From NCBI GenBank assembly GCA_963736975.1, contig CAVTQY010000001.1, positions 3,100,001 through 3,164,000 on the forward strand: DNA of 64,000 nucleotides. Reading direction: 5' to 3'. This stretch comes from CAVTQY01 sp963736975 (GTDB taxonomy: Bacteria > Pseudomonadota > Alphaproteobacteria > Acetobacterales > Acetobacteraceae). Within the stretch, counting starts at the first letter, position 1, and every line of letters starts with the position of its first letter. Made by a program: the position numbers and the translations under genes. Positions 44,373-53,648 of the stretch are shown in pieces. Below the pieces are notes generated by a model that saw nothing but the letters and a program-made list of their open reading frames with translations, was not told the origin of the DNA and searched no databases.

Positions 44373-45808
44373 GCCAGCCGGCTCTGGTCGAGGACGCCGG
44401 CGCGGAGGAAGCCCGCGTCGCGCCGGAACGGCGGCACCGCGTTGTGTTCCTCAACTCCGCCGGCGTCCGCTTCGCCGCGATCTATGCCGGGTTGCTGGCG
44501 ATCAGCGTCGCTGCGCTTGCGGCGTTTTTGTGGTGGGCGACGGCCGGCCTGCTGGACCGGCAGGTGGAGGCTACGATCCGGACGGATGCTGCCGGGCTGG
44601 CTCAGCGTTGGGAAGAAGGGGGCGTGCCAGCGCTGATCCTGTCGATCGAGGACCGGCTCGCCGAGAACGTCGAAGACGACGCGATCTATCTGCTCGCCAA
44701 CCCTGCGATGCACCCGCTGGCCGGCAATCTTGCCCAGTGGCCGGCCGTAGCGCAGCGGACCGACGGCTGGTACGAGCTGCCGGTCCAGCGCGCCGGCGTC
44801 GGCTCGCTCGCCATGTTGCGCCGCTACGATCTGCCTGGCGGCTACGCCCTGCTGGTCGGACGCGACGTGCGCAACCGCGCACAGCTTCGTCGCCTGCTGA
44901 CTGATGCGCTGCTCTGGGCGATGGTCGTGGTGCTGATCATGGCAACGATTGGCGCGCTGGTGGTGCGCAGCCTGTTCCGCCGGACGCTTGCCAATGTCTC
45001 CGCGACCGCGGCGGCGATCGCCAGCGGCGATTTCGCCCAGCGGGTGAAGCTGACCGGCCGCGGCGACGAGTTCGACCAGCTCGCCGAGACGATTAACGAC
45101 ATGCTGGACCGCATCGCTCGATTGATGGACGGCGTACGGCAGGTGTCCAATGCGATCGCGCACGACCTGCGCACGCCGATCACACGCGCCCGCGTCCGGC
45201 TGGAGGAAGCCGCCATGCATGCGGAGACACCGGCCGAATTGCGTGCTGCGATCGAGCGCGCGACCGCTGATCTCGACGGCATCGTGGCAGTGTTTCAGGC
45301 CCTGCTCCGCATCGCCGAGATTGAGGCCGGCTCCCGCCGCTCGGCTTTCGCGCGGCTCGACCTGGTTCCGCTGCTCGGCCTGGTGGCTGAATTGTATGAC
45401 GCGGTGGCGGAGGAACGTGATGTTAGGTTGGTGCTGGATGCGCCCCAGCATCTACCCGCCTATGGCGATCGCGACATGCTGCAGCAGGCGATCGCCAACC
45501 TGGTGGACAATGCGGTCAAGTTTTCGCCGCCGGGCGGCATGGTGCGGATTTGGGGGCGGACCGAGGCTGCCAGAGTTGCCGTGACGATCTCCGATCAGGG
45601 GCCGGGTATTCCGGCATCAGATCGAACGCGGGCGACCGAACGGTTCTTCCGCGGGGAGAGCGCCCGCAGCACGCCGGGGGCAGGATTGGGACTGGCCCTC
45701 GTCCAGGCAGTGGCGCAGTTGCATGGCGGTGAACTGCGTCTCGGCGATGCAGCGCCGGGCGTGGCGGCGACCCTGGTGCTGCCGCGCAACGAAGAGGGTA
45801 AAGACTGA
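44369..45808 (+). CDS. Sensor histidine kinase
   Basis: A 479-residue membrane kinase paired with the preceding regulator. Two membrane helices (about 32-55, FAAIYAGLLAISVAALAAFLW, and 180-205, ALLWAMVVVLIMATIGALVV) enclose a periplasmic sensor of about 120 residues. HAMP follows, then the H-box NAIAHDLRTPITRARVRLEE (His about 264), the N-box NLVDNAVKFSPPGG, and the G boxes DQGPGIP and GAGLGLALVQAV. The GTG start overlaps the regulator stop. The signal is not known; the sensor domain has no recognisable fold by eye. Confidence 0.93.
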   Translation: MSQPALVEDAGAEEARVAPERRHRVVFLNSAGVRFAAIYAGLLAISVAALAAFLWWATAGLLDRQVEATIRTDAAGLAQRWEEGGVPALILSIEDRLAENVEDDAIYLLANPAMHPLAGNLAQWPAVAQRTDGWYELPVQRAGVGSLAMLRRYDLPGGYALLVGRDVRNRAQLRRLLTDALLWAMVVVLIMATIGALVVRSLFRRTLANVSATAAAIASGDFAQRVKLTGRGDEFDQLAETINDMLDRIARLMDGVRQVSNAIAHDLRTPITRARVRLEEAAMHAETPAELRAAIERATADLDGIVAVFQALLRIAEIEAGSRRSAFARLDLVPLLGLVAELYDAVAEERDVRLVLDAPQHLPAYGDRDMLQQAIANLVDNAVKFSPPGGMVRIWGRTEAARVAVTISDQGPGIPASDRTRATERFFRGESARSTPGAGLGLALVQAVAQLHGGELRLGDAAPGVAATLVLPRNEEGKD

Positions 45809-45875
45809 TGCCGTTTACCGGGTTGTCATTGGGCTACCACGAACCAGTTACGGGGGGCGACGTAGTACTCTCGTG

Positions 45876-46190
45876 ATGTTCGCCCGGTTTCCTGCCGCTG
45901 CCTTCTTCTCTCCCGTCGTTATTATCGGGTTTGGAATAACTCTTACCCAGCCGGCGAGGGCTCAGGAGCCGATACAGATCACCACCGATACGCCGGCCTA
46001 TTGCCGCCAGTTGCTGGACCGTGTGAGCGAGCTGGTGCAAGCAGCCAGCACGCCGCCGCCCGGCGACGTAACGAGCCTTGCCGCCGAGGGCGAAAAGATG
46101 TGTGCCGAGGGCGAGGTAAGAGGGGGGATTCTGCGCTTGCGGCGGGCTGTCATGCTGCTGTTAAGCCAGTCCGGCGACCCATCTGGTTGA
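45876..46190 (+). CDS. Small secreted hypothetical protein
   Basis: A 104-residue protein with a signal peptide (FFSPVVIIGFGITLTQPARA, cleavage near AQE) and two Cys in the mature part (YCRQLLDRVSELVQ and EKMCAEGEVRGG), which could form a disulfide. The mature part is helical (ILRLRRAVMLLL). ATG 45876 is used because it places the signal peptide at the N-terminus; GTG 45873 is next to it. It follows the kinase gene by 67 bp and may be part of the same stress regulon. The family is not recognised, although small two-Cys proteins of this layout are common in Acetobacteraceae. Confidence 0.65.
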   Translation: MFARFPAAAFFSPVVIIGFGITLTQPARAQEPIQITTDTPAYCRQLLDRVSELVQAASTPPPGDVTSLAAEGEKMCAEGEVRGGILRLRRAVMLLLSQSGDPSG

Positions 46191-46221
46191 CCGCACCGAC
46201 GCGGTCATCCACGCCGAAACA

Positions 46222-47208
46222 CTATCCTCCGGTAACACTCATATGTCGCGCCACTGCCGGCCGGTCGTGACGGCGATCGATGATGAAGTCATGTCCTTTC
46301 GGCTTGCGCGCGATCGCCTCCTGGATCGCCTCGTCAAGCTCGAGATCGCTCGCCTCCGCGCGCAGCACCGCGCGCAGATCAGCTTGGTCTTCCTGGCCCA
46401 GGCACATGAACAACGTGCCGGTGCAGGTAAGCCGGACACGATTGCAACTTTCGCAGAAATTATGCGTCATCGGCGTGATGAAACCGAGCCGGCGGCCGGT
46501 CTCCGCCACGGTGAAATACCGCGCCGGCCCGCCTGTACGATAATCGGTCTCCTGCAAGGTCCAACGCCGGCGCAACCGTGCCCGCACCACTGAAAGCGGC
46601 AGGTATTGCTCCGTCCGATCGCCGCTGATGTCGCCCAAGGGCATCGTTTCTATCAGGCAAAGGTCGAAGCCGTTGCTGCCGCACCAGCGCAGCAGGTCGT
46701 CGAACTCGTCCTCGTTCACGCCCTTCATCGCGACGGCGTTGATCTTGATCGCGAGGCCGGCGCCCCTGGCGGCGAAAATGCCCTCCAGCGTCTGCTCGAT
46801 CCGCCCCAGGCGCGTGACGGCCGAGAACCGACCGGGGTCCAATGTGTCGAGCGAGACGTTCACTCGCCGCACGCCGGCCGCGCGCAACCCGGCGGCATGC
46901 CGGGCGAGCTGGGTGCCGTTGGTGGTGACGGTCAGCTCATCGAGCCCCCGACCGAGGCGTGCGCCGAGGCTTTCGAACAGGCGCATCACGTCGCGCCGCA
47001 CCAACGGCTCGCCGCCGGTGATCCGGATCTTGCGGGTGCCGAGCCGGATGAATGCCGCGCAGACCCGATCCAGCTCCTCCAGCGTGAGCACGTCCTTTTT
47101 CGGGAGGAACTGCATGTCCTCCGCCATGCAATAGACACAGCGCAGGTCACAGCGGTCAGTGACCGATACGCGGAGATAGGTGATCGCGCGGCCGAACGGG
47201 TCGATCAC
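46222..47208 (-). CDS. moaA: GTP 3',8-cyclase MoaA
   Basis: A radical SAM enzyme for the first step of molybdenum cofactor synthesis. The 328-residue protein has the N-terminal cluster CDLRCVYCM (CxxxCxxC), TGGEPLVRRD, and the C-terminal second 4Fe-4S motif (FCESCNRVRLTCTGTLFMC, CxxCx13C) that binds GTP. Its length and C-terminal GG (SVTGG), needed for activity in this family, are intact. It is transcribed toward the small secreted gene. Other moa genes are not in the window. Confidence 0.96.
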   Translation of the reverse strand: MIDPFGRAITYLRVSVTDRCDLRCVYCMAEDMQFLPKKDVLTLEELDRVCAAFIRLGTRKIRITGGEPLVRRDVMRLFESLGARLGRGLDELTVTTNGTQLARHAAGLRAAGVRRVNVSLDTLDPGRFSAVTRLGRIEQTLEGIFAARGAGLAIKINAVAMKGVNEDEFDDLLRWCGSNGFDLCLIETMPLGDISGDRTEQYLPLSVVRARLRRRWTLQETDYRTGGPARYFTVAETGRRLGFITPMTHNFCESCNRVRLTCTGTLFMCLGQEDQADLRAVLRAEASDLELDEAIQEAIARKPKGHDFIIDRRHDRPAVARHMSVTGG

Positions 47209-47255
47209 GCTTTTAGCCTGCCTGCTGCCATACGCTTCACTTGCGCCGTCCCGGG

Positions 47256-47471
47256 TCAGGCTTCAAGCCGGGGCGGTGCCAGGGAGGTATCCGGCCGGTC
47301 ATCGAAGAGTTCGAGTTGCACTACGCCGGTATCGACCAGCACTTTCCCGGCGTGCTCGAAGTTCACGGTCACACGGTGGCCGATCGCCGATTGGACCTGA
47401 CCCAGGCCCCACTCGGGATGCCCCGGATGACGGACCCATAATCCCGGAGAGAAGGAACTTGGTTGCGGCAT
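47256..47471 (-). CDS. DUF3553 domain protein
   Basis: A 71-residue protein of the small DUF3553 family: PGLWVRHPGHPEWGLGQVQS followed by HRVTVNFEHAGKVLVDTGVV, which resembles the beta-barrel of CarD/TRCF or UvrD-type RNA polymerase-interacting domains. It ends in an acidic and Pro-rich tail. No molecular role is established. It is read toward moaA (47 bp away) and away from the ChpT-like gene. In related alphaproteobacteria such a gene often neighbours chpT, as I recall, which fits here. Confidence 0.8.
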   Translation of the reverse strand: MPQPSSFSPGLWVRHPGHPEWGLGQVQSAIGHRVTVNFEHAGKVLVDTGVVQLELFDDRPDTSLAPPRLEA

Positions 47472-47636
47472 TGAGGGACTCTCAACCAGAGAGCGCTCGC
47501 ATGCAACTGCATGTTGTCCGATCGTAAGAAAAATGTCGACATTTATCGGAAACCGGATTATTAATGATACGTTCTGAATGCGTCGCCGGCAGAACGTGCG
47601 GTTCGGGAGACGTGGTTCGGGGAGACAGGGACCGGC

Positions 47637-48278
47637 ATGGACGACGCTCTGCGTCTCGCGCAGCTTTTGTGCCAACGGTTCTGCGACGAGGTGGGTGAAA
47701 GCATCGGCGTGCTTCGCGGCAACTTGCAAGTAGCGCTGCGCGGCGGCGAGCGGTCGGCTGATGCGCTCCGCGCTGGTCTGGAGGCGGCCCATGCCTTGGG
47801 CCGCCGAATGGAAATACTGCGGGAAGCTTGGGAAGGCAGCGGGCGCCCGATGGGTATGCAACGCCTGAAAGATCTCGCGGCATGGCTACCCCGCGGAGAC
47901 AGGTTGTCGCTCGACGTCTTCGGGATGGAGGCCGAGGTCGAGTTATGCCCGGCGCTCGGCCGTATCGTCCTGAACGCGCTGCTGGTCGCGGCAGAAAGCC
48001 TGCCGCGAGGTGGCACGGTGTCCCTCGGCCCTGCCGGTAGAGCGGATCTCATGGTCCGCATCGCCGGTCCGCGCGCGGCTTGGCCCGACGGGTTGGCGGA
48101 GTGGCTGGCCGACGAAAGTGCCGCCTGGGCCGCCCTGACCGCACTGCGTCGGGTGTCCGGACCAATGCTCGCCATCGTCGCTCCTCGGCTGGGCTTTCGG
48201 GTCTCGCTTCTGCTGCCGAGCGGCCGCGCGGGGCGAGGCCCGGCCCCGCTGCTGATCCGTCCCGCCGCGCCGCCCTAG
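47637..48278 (+). CDS. ChpT-like histidine phosphotransferase fold, His absent
   Basis: A 213-residue protein with the ChpT layout: a two-helix DHp-like region (residues 1-75) and a degenerate ATPase-like domain (about 90-200, ALGRIVLNALLVAAESLPRGG). In ChpT, phosphate passes from CckA through a His in R-L-C-H-D-L to CtrA and CpdR. Here the aligned stretch is RFCDEVGESIGVL, so the His is an Asp. The fold pattern and the DUF3553 neighbour support the family call, but the phosphorelay role is doubtful. A true ChpT may be encoded elsewhere, or this may be a pseudo-phosphotransferase. The ATG at 47637 is supported by GGGGAGACAGGGA upstream. Confidence 0.6.
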   Translation: MDDALRLAQLLCQRFCDEVGESIGVLRGNLQVALRGGERSADALRAGLEAAHALGRRMEILREAWEGSGRPMGMQRLKDLAAWLPRGDRLSLDVFGMEAEVELCPALGRIVLNALLVAAESLPRGGTVSLGPAGRADLMVRIAGPRAAWPDGLAEWLADESAAWAALTALRRVSGPMLAIVAPRLGFRVSLLLPSGRAGRGPAPLLIRPAAPP

Positions 48279-48507
48279 TAGTGGGACAAACCTGAACTGC
48301 GGTAAGGTGAATACGCGGTCTGCGCAGCCCAGGCGGCGATATTTGGCGCGAGGAACGCCCTGATGCCGATTTCGTTCCAGCGTTTGGCGCTGGTCACGAT
48401 GCCCTTTACGCGTGGCACTACAAGGGTCGCCTTTCGGCAGTAACGCGCCAAGTGCAGCACGCGGACGAACGTGGTTTCGTTGGCGAAAACTGGCCGCGTG
48501 TCAGCGA

Positions 48508-49272
48508 TCAGTCCGCCGCCGCCCCGATCGGCAATCCCGCGCGTACCGCCTCGCCGAAAGCCTCAAATATCCGGCGGGACACGGCGTCGGTTGGGAAGTC
48601 GTATTCAGGATGCCACTGAATTCCGACCGCGAAGCCCGCGGCGTTGGCAACTCGGACCGCCTCGATTGTTCCGTCGGGGGCGTAGCCCTCCGCCACCAGC
48701 CTCGGAGCCAAGCGGTCGATGCCCTGATTGTGTAGCGAGTTCACCGCAATGCCGGTCGCTCTCGCGATCTGGTGCAGCCAGCTTCCGGGAACCACCCGGA
48801 TCGTGTGCGCCTTTCCCTGGCGGACCTTGGGCGACGGTTGCAACGGGGTCGAGTGGTCAATTCGGTCCGGCAGGTCCTGTAATCGCTGGTGTAGAGTGCC
48901 GCCCAAAGCGACATTCAGCTCCTGAAAGCCCCGGCAAACCGCGAGCAACGGCACGCCGCGCGCTACAGCGGCACGGATCAGCGGTAGGGTGGCCGAGTCC
49001 CGCGCCGGGTCTTCATGCACCCCCTCGGGATGCGGGGGACCACCATAAAGGCTGGGCTGCACGTTCGACCGGCTGCCGGTCAGAATGATTCCGTCGAGCC
49101 AATTCAGCAGGGTAGCGACACAGGCGGCCGTGGGGCTCGCGGGGATGAGCACCGGGACGCCACGCACCACCCCATCCGTGGCCCGAACATAAGTGTCCGA
49201 CGCAGCGTGGTTCGGCATCCCGAACAGGCCGAATTGCTTCGTGCAGCAACTGATTCCGATGAGAGGCTTCAC
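48508..49272 (-). CDS. Class I glutamine amidotransferase-like hydrolase (peptidase C26, PuuD type)
   Basis: A 254-residue enzyme of the gamma-glutamyl-GABA hydrolase family. The nucleophile is in VPLLAVCRGFQELNVALGG; the His/Glu pair is in GIQWHPEYDFP. LDGIILTGSRSNVQPSLYGG is the usual oxyanion region. PuuD removes glutamate from gamma-glutamyl-GABA in putrescine use; other members act on different gamma-glutamyl amides. No putrescine genes are adjacent, so a general name is used. About 230 bp before it (48279-48507) hold no supported gene. Confidence 0.87.
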   Translation of the reverse strand: MKPLIGISCCTKQFGLFGMPNHAASDTYVRATDGVVRGVPVLIPASPTAACVATLLNWLDGIILTGSRSNVQPSLYGGPPHPEGVHEDPARDSATLPLIRAAVARGVPLLAVCRGFQELNVALGGTLHQRLQDLPDRIDHSTPLQPSPKVRQGKAHTIRVVPGSWLHQIARATGIAVNSLHNQGIDRLAPRLVAEGYAPDGTIEAVRVANAAGFAVGIQWHPEYDFPTDAVSRRIFEAFGEAVRAGLPIGAAAD

Positions 49273-49382
49273 CCCAACGCCCGACGCACAACAGATGCCG
49301 AATAGACAACATCTATGTCAAAAACGCGTCAACCCTTCTCTGGTGCGGTGCATTAACGGAAGGGCACGCCTGCGTCGCGGTC

Positions 49383-49718
49383 TCACAGCATCCCATCGAG
49401 TGCATGCCCCCGCGCGACCGGGTCAAGCAGAGTTGTCCAATACTCGAGCGCGCATCCGATCTGAGGCGGCAAAGCCGGATATCGTTCCTTGATGGCCGCA
49501 GCGGCAACAGTGCCCGCCGATAACGGCTCAATGTAAGCCCGCGCCAAGGCCCATCCGAGCGCCGAGCCGGGATGGTGCAGCGGCGAGGCCGGCCCTTCCA
49601 GGGTCACGACCCGTTGCTCCAGCGCCTGGCATGGGCTGGAAGCATGTTCATTCACTAGCGGATAGACGCAGCCGACAGCGATTGCCAAAGTACTGGCGAA
49701 CAGCAGCTTCCCCAGCAT
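49383..49718 (-). CDS. Hypothetical exported protein
   Basis: A 111-residue protein with an N-terminal hydrophobic signal (MLGKLLFASTLAIAVGC), where the Cys at 17 gives a weak lipobox. The mature part has a Cys pair (SSPCQALEQRV and IGCALEYWTT) and little else recognisable. The start is ATG 49718. It follows the dehydrogenase gene by 24 bp on the same strand. The family is unknown; support is the signal peptide and coding-like composition. Confidence 0.55.
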   Translation of the reverse strand: MLGKLLFASTLAIAVGCVYPLVNEHASSPCQALEQRVVTLEGPASPLHHPGSALGWALARAYIEPLSAGTVAAAAIKERYPALPPQIGCALEYWTTLLDPVARGHALDGML

Positions 49719-49742
49719 TCCCGCTCTCCCCGCCGCAACGGC

Positions 49743-50576
49743 TCAGCCGCAGAATGTGTCGAGTACCGCGGTCTCGCGGCATGGGCCGGCATGATCCGCG
49801 GCGATCCGCTCGTAGAACTGCGCCGTGGCCAGGAAGAGCTGGCGCGCTGCGGCATCTTCGCCGGTGAAGCCTGCGATTTCTTCCATTTCTGCCACCCAGC
49901 GATAGGCTTTTGAGTACATCCCGGGCGTCTGGCGCGTCAGCCAAGCGAGAAGTTGCGGCTGGCTCGTCTCAAGCTCGCGCCGCAGATGCGCCTCCGTGCC
50001 GCCCCGCTCCGCCGCGAGCATCATCATCGCGCCCAGGGCGGTGAATCCCTTGGTAACCCCGGCATAAGACATCTTCATTGCTGAGGCGACGCCGATCGCG
50101 CCCTGAAGCACGGTCATCTCCAGACCGTGCTTCGTCAGTGCCGCAACACCAACAGCCGCCGGACCGGACAGATAAATTACCGTGCGAGCGCCGGAGCGCG
50201 GCGGCGGTCCGATGATACCCCCGTCGACGAACGGGCACTGGGTCGCCGCGACCACAGCGGCAATCCCGCGGACCGTATCGGGGTTGACTGCGTTGCAATC
50301 GACATAAACCGGTTTGCGGACGGCCCTGATCAGGGCAGGAGCGAGCCGTTCCGCCAACGCCAATGCATCGCCAGGGGGCACGATGGACAGGATGAAATCG
50401 GCTGCGGCGATCTGAACGTCGGACACGCCCGTCATGCCGGCTTCGCGCGCCCGCGCGGCGCTCGCCTGACTACGGTCGGCCAGCGAGGTGCGCACCTCGA
50501 TCCCATTCTCAGCCAGTCGCCGTCCGACGGCACTGCCCATGGCGCCCGGCGAAATCACAGCAACGATCGGTTGCAT
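49743..50576 (-). CDS. NAD(P)-binding 6-phosphogluconate dehydrogenase-like oxidoreductase
   Basis: A 277-residue protein. The Rossmann motif is VAVISPGAMGSAVGRRL near the start, followed by FILSIVPPGDALALAERLAP and CPFVDGGIIGPPP; the DUF1932-type C-terminal domain has MKMSYAGVTKGFTALGAMMML with the catalytic Lys. This branch is related to 3-hydroxyisobutyrate dehydrogenase, and its substrate is not known. It is divergent from the NIPSNAP gene with a 79-bp spacer that would hold both promoters. Confidence 0.85.
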   Translation of the reverse strand: MQPIVAVISPGAMGSAVGRRLAENGIEVRTSLADRSQASAARAREAGMTGVSDVQIAAADFILSIVPPGDALALAERLAPALIRAVRKPVYVDCNAVNPDTVRGIAAVVAATQCPFVDGGIIGPPPRSGARTVIYLSGPAAVGVAALTKHGLEMTVLQGAIGVASAMKMSYAGVTKGFTALGAMMMLAAERGGTEAHLRRELETSQPQLLAWLTRQTPGMYSKAYRWVAEMEEIAGFTGEDAAARQLFLATAQFYERIAADHAGPCRETAVLDTFCG

Positions 50577-50655
50577 GAGGCGTCCCCTTCCCTTGCGGCT
50601 CCAGCCAGTGCGAAACTAGAGGACAAGAGTCCGATCAATGCAACGGAGAGCTGGG

Positions 50656-50976
50656 ATGATCGTCGATCTGCGTATTTACAAATGCAAGCCCAATAAGATG
50701 AACGACTGGGTGGCTCTGTACAAGGAAATGGCTTGGCCACTGCAACAGAAGTATCTGGGCCGCTGTCTCGGTTGGTTCACCACGGTGGAAGGCGAGCTGA
50801 ACTGCGTGGTGCATTTGTGGGGTTATGAGAGTCAGGCGGATCGCGAGGCGCGTCGCAGCGCCATGCAGGCCGATCCAGCGTGGCAAGCATTTCTCAAGCG
50901 GGGCGGCGAACTTGATCTGTTGGTGAGTCAGGAAAATCGCATCTTGCGACCAACCGATTTCTCGCCGGTGAAGTGA
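50656..50976 (+). CDS. NIPSNAP-family protein
   Basis: A 106-residue dimeric alpha/beta-barrel protein: MIVDLRIYKCKPNKMNDWVALYKEM, then LGWFTTVEGELNCVVHLWGYES and a helix (ADREARRSAMQADPAWQAF). NIPSNAP proteins are often encoded with catabolic operons, where their role is uncertain. ATG 50656 is preferred over 50638 because GGAGAG lies 7 nt upstream and because the family starts at this Met. The MFS transporter and paa genes follow on the same strand. Confidence 0.85.
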   Translation: MIVDLRIYKCKPNKMNDWVALYKEMAWPLQQKYLGRCLGWFTTVEGELNCVVHLWGYESQADREARRSAMQADPAWQAFLKRGGELDLLVSQENRILRPTDFSPVK

Positions 50977-51039
50977 GCCTTCGCAAAGGTGATAAAAGGC
51001 GCCGATTGAGCATCCGGCGGGGATCATCATGTCGCAGCC

Positions 51040-52259
51040 ATGTCGCCGACCAGTGGACTGGCTGCCATCAATTTTTTCCTGGCCGATGTAGCCGGCGGCT
51101 TGGGCCCCTTTCTCGCCACGTGGCTGGCCGGCTCAGCGAGATGGTCGCCCGAGCGGATCGGTTTCGTCATGACGGCCGTCGGAGCGGCCGGGCTGGTATT
51201 CGCTGTTCCAGCGGGCGCGCTTGTCGACCGTATAGGCCGTCCGAGGTTGTTGATGGCGGCGGCGACCGCCGTAACCGTGCTTGGCACCTTGGCCCTGCTA
51301 CCGACGCGGCAGTTCGGTCCGATCTTGGTGTCGCAGACCGGCGTTGCGGCCGCGGCCACGCTGATCGCACCGGCTCTCACGGCGCTCACTCTCGGCATCG
51401 TCGGCAAGGACGCCTTCCCTAGCCAACAGGGCCGCAATCAGGCGTGGAATCACTCGGGGAACGTGGCAGCCTCTGTCACCATTGCCTTGTGGGCGGGAAG
51501 CACCGGAGGCCTTGCAGCATTCTGGGTTTTCACCGCCATGGCCGCGGCCAGCGGGCTCTCGCTCCTGCTGATCCGAGGTCACGATGTGGACGACCACCGT
51601 GCGCGTGGTCGAACCGAAGGGGAACCGAACGTCTCCCTCACCTTAATCCTGAAAGACCGCCGGGTGCTGCTGCTCTGCTGCGGCCTGATGACCTTCCATT
51701 TGAGCAATGCTGCCATGTTGCCCCTGCTCGGCCAGCGGCTGGCCGACATCGGCCACGGCAACGCCACGCGCTGGCTCGCCATCTGCATTATCGTGGCGCA
51801 ACTAACGATGGTAGCCGTCGCCACAGCAACGGCTTGGTCCGCAGCCGCATTAAGCGGTCCTGGTTGTTCGTAATCCCCTGCCTCGTGCTCCCCGTGCGCG
51901 GCGTCATGGCCGCATTCGGCTGGACGCCCGAGTGGCTTCTGCCGATCCAGGTCCTGGACGCGTGTGGCGCTGGTCTGCTCGGCGTCTCGGTACCGATCCT
52001 GGTGGCCGACTACACCTGGGGGAGCGGGCGCACGCAGACCGCGCTTGGAGCGGCCAACGTGTTCCAAGGAGTCGGCGCCGCGTTCTCGCCCACACTCGGC
52101 GGCATGCTGGTTGTGAAGATCGGCTGGACCTGGGCCTTTCTTGGGCTCTCGGTCCCGGCGGTGGTGGCATTGCTGATCGCAGTACAACTCCACGTTAGGC
52201 CAGGAGACCGAGACCCGATCGTGGGGACCGGCTGGTCACCCCTCAGGGCGAAGCGCTGA
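51040..52259 (+). pseudogene. MFS transporter, frameshifted
   Basis: A 12-helix major facilitator of about 406 codons. The first frame covers helices 1-8 with AGALVDRIGRPRLLMAAATA (the motif A loop between helices 2 and 3) and GNVAASVTIALWAG. From about 51845 the sequence continues in another frame: LFVIPCLVLPVRGVMAAFGW, TALGAANVFQGVGAAFSPTLGG and helix 12. The join is clean. The substrate is unknown; position upstream of paaABCD suggests uptake of an aromatic acid, which is inference. The start ATG 51040 is set by homology of the first helix. Confidence 0.8.
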
Positions 52260-52337
52260 ACCGGCGGCGACATGGCCGGCTGCGCTGGGTGCTGGCGTTG
52301 CTTATATTGAGGGGTGTCAGATGGAGGGAGCGCCGCC

Positions 52338-53324
52338 TTGTACGCACAAGCGCTGAATGCGCGTGAAACGGCTCCGGTCGAAGACCCCGCCGAACTCGCC
52401 CGCTTTCAAGCCCGCATCGATGCGGAAGTACGCATCGAGCCAAACGACCGGATGCCGGCTTCCTATCGGCGCACCCTCATCCGTCAGATCAGCCAGCACG
52501 CGCATAGCGAGATCGTGGGTATGCTCCCGGAGGGGAACTGGATCACGCGCGCGCCATCACTCCGTCGCAAGGCAGCGCTCCTGGCCAAAGTACAGGACGA
52601 GGGCGGCCATGGGGTCTACCTCTATGCCGCCGCGGAGACGCTGGGTGTCACGCGCGAGGAGATGGAGGACGCGTTGCTCACAGGCAAAGCCAAGTACAGC
52701 AGCATCTTCAATTACCCGACCCTAACCTGGGCGGACATCGGTGCAATCGGCTGGCTGGTCGATGGCGCGGCCATCATGAACCAGATCCCGCTCTGCCGTT
52801 GCTCTTATGGGCCGTACGCGCGGGCGATGATCCGAATCTGCAGGGAGGAAAGCTTTCACCAGCGTCAAGGATTCGAAATTATGCTGACGCTCTGCCGCGG
52901 CACCCGGGAGCAGAAGGCGATGGCGCAGGACGCGCTGGACCGATGGTGGTGGCCCTGCCTGATGATGTTTGGCCCGGCGGACAGCCAAAGTCAGCACAGC
53001 GATCAATCCATGGCGTGGAAAATCAAGCGCACCTCGAACGACGAGCTGCGGCAGAAATTCATCGACGCCGCCGTGCCGCAGGCGCATTACCTCGGCCTTG
53101 AGGTTCCGGATTCAGCCCTGTCGTTCAACGTTGAGACAGGACATTGGGAGTACGGCCCCATCGACTGGGATGAGTTCCGCCAAGTCCTGGCCGGCAACGG
53201 TCCATGCAATCGCGAACGCTTGGCCGCTCGGCGCAAGGCCCATGCGGAAGGCGACTGGGTGCGCAGGGCCGCGCTCGCCTACGCTGCCAAGCGCCGGGCG
53301 TGCGAGCAGCGCGAAGCCGCATAG
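52338..53324 (+). CDS. paaA: Phenylacetyl-CoA 1,2-epoxidase subunit A
   Basis: The catalytic diiron subunit of the multicomponent enzyme that epoxidises phenylacetyl-CoA. The 328-residue ferritin-like protein has RQISQHAHSEIVGMLPEGNW, KVQDEGGHGVYLY (ExxH), REESFHQRQGFEIM (second ExxH) and WWWPCLMMFGPAD. I use TTG 52338: it gives the family N-terminus MYAQ and has GGAGGGAG 7 nt upstream, while the longer GTG 52314 has no spaced ribosome binding site. It is first in paaABCD. Confidence 0.95.
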   Translation: MYAQALNARETAPVEDPAELARFQARIDAEVRIEPNDRMPASYRRTLIRQISQHAHSEIVGMLPEGNWITRAPSLRRKAALLAKVQDEGGHGVYLYAAAETLGVTREEMEDALLTGKAKYSSIFNYPTLTWADIGAIGWLVDGAAIMNQIPLCRCSYGPYARAMIRICREESFHQRQGFEIMLTLCRGTREQKAMAQDALDRWWWPCLMMFGPADSQSQHSDQSMAWKIKRTSNDELRQKFIDAAVPQAHYLGLEVPDSALSFNVETGHWEYGPIDWDEFRQVLAGNGPCNRERLAARRKAHAEGDWVRRAALAYAAKRRACEQREAA

Positions 53325-53336
53325 GAGCGCAGCATA

Positions 53337-53630
53337 GTGGAGAATACGACCGCGAACATGCCGCTCTGGGAGGTGTTCATCCGCAGCCGCAACGGGCTGT
53401 CCCACAAACATGTCGGCTCCTTGCATTCAGCTGATGCAGAGATGGCATTGCAAGCCGCAAGGGATGTTTACACGCGGCGAGGCGAAGGTCTTTCTATCTG
53501 GGTTGTGCCTTCAGCGGCGATCATTGCGAGCGATCCAGGTGATCGGGCCATCCTGTTCGAACCGACGGCGGACAAGATCTACCGCCACCCCACTTTCTAC
53601 GAAGTGCCGGACGAAGTCGGCCACATGTAG
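53337..53630 (+). CDS. paaB: Phenylacetyl-CoA 1,2-epoxidase subunit B
   Basis: A 97-residue accessory subunit required for assembly of the PaaABCE epoxidase. It shows PLWEVFIRSRNGLSHKHVGSLHA-like sequence (here HVGSLHSADAEMALQ) and YTRRGEGLSIWVVPS, the family hallmarks, and ends with DKIYRHPTFYEVPDEVGHM. GTG start 53337 with GGAG 7-8 nt upstream. It lies 12 bp after paaA. Confidence 0.95.
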   Translation: MENTTANMPLWEVFIRSRNGLSHKHVGSLHSADAEMALQAARDVYTRRGEGLSIWVVPSAAIIASDPGDRAILFEPTADKIYRHPTFYEVPDEVGHM

Positions 53631-53648
53631 CCCGAGCGAGCGGGAAAC

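Noticed and set aside
48275..48460. 61-codon minus-strand ORF between the ChpT-like and amidotransferase genes
   Set aside because: No ribosome binding site, no recognisable motif, and it overlaps the end of the ChpT-like gene.
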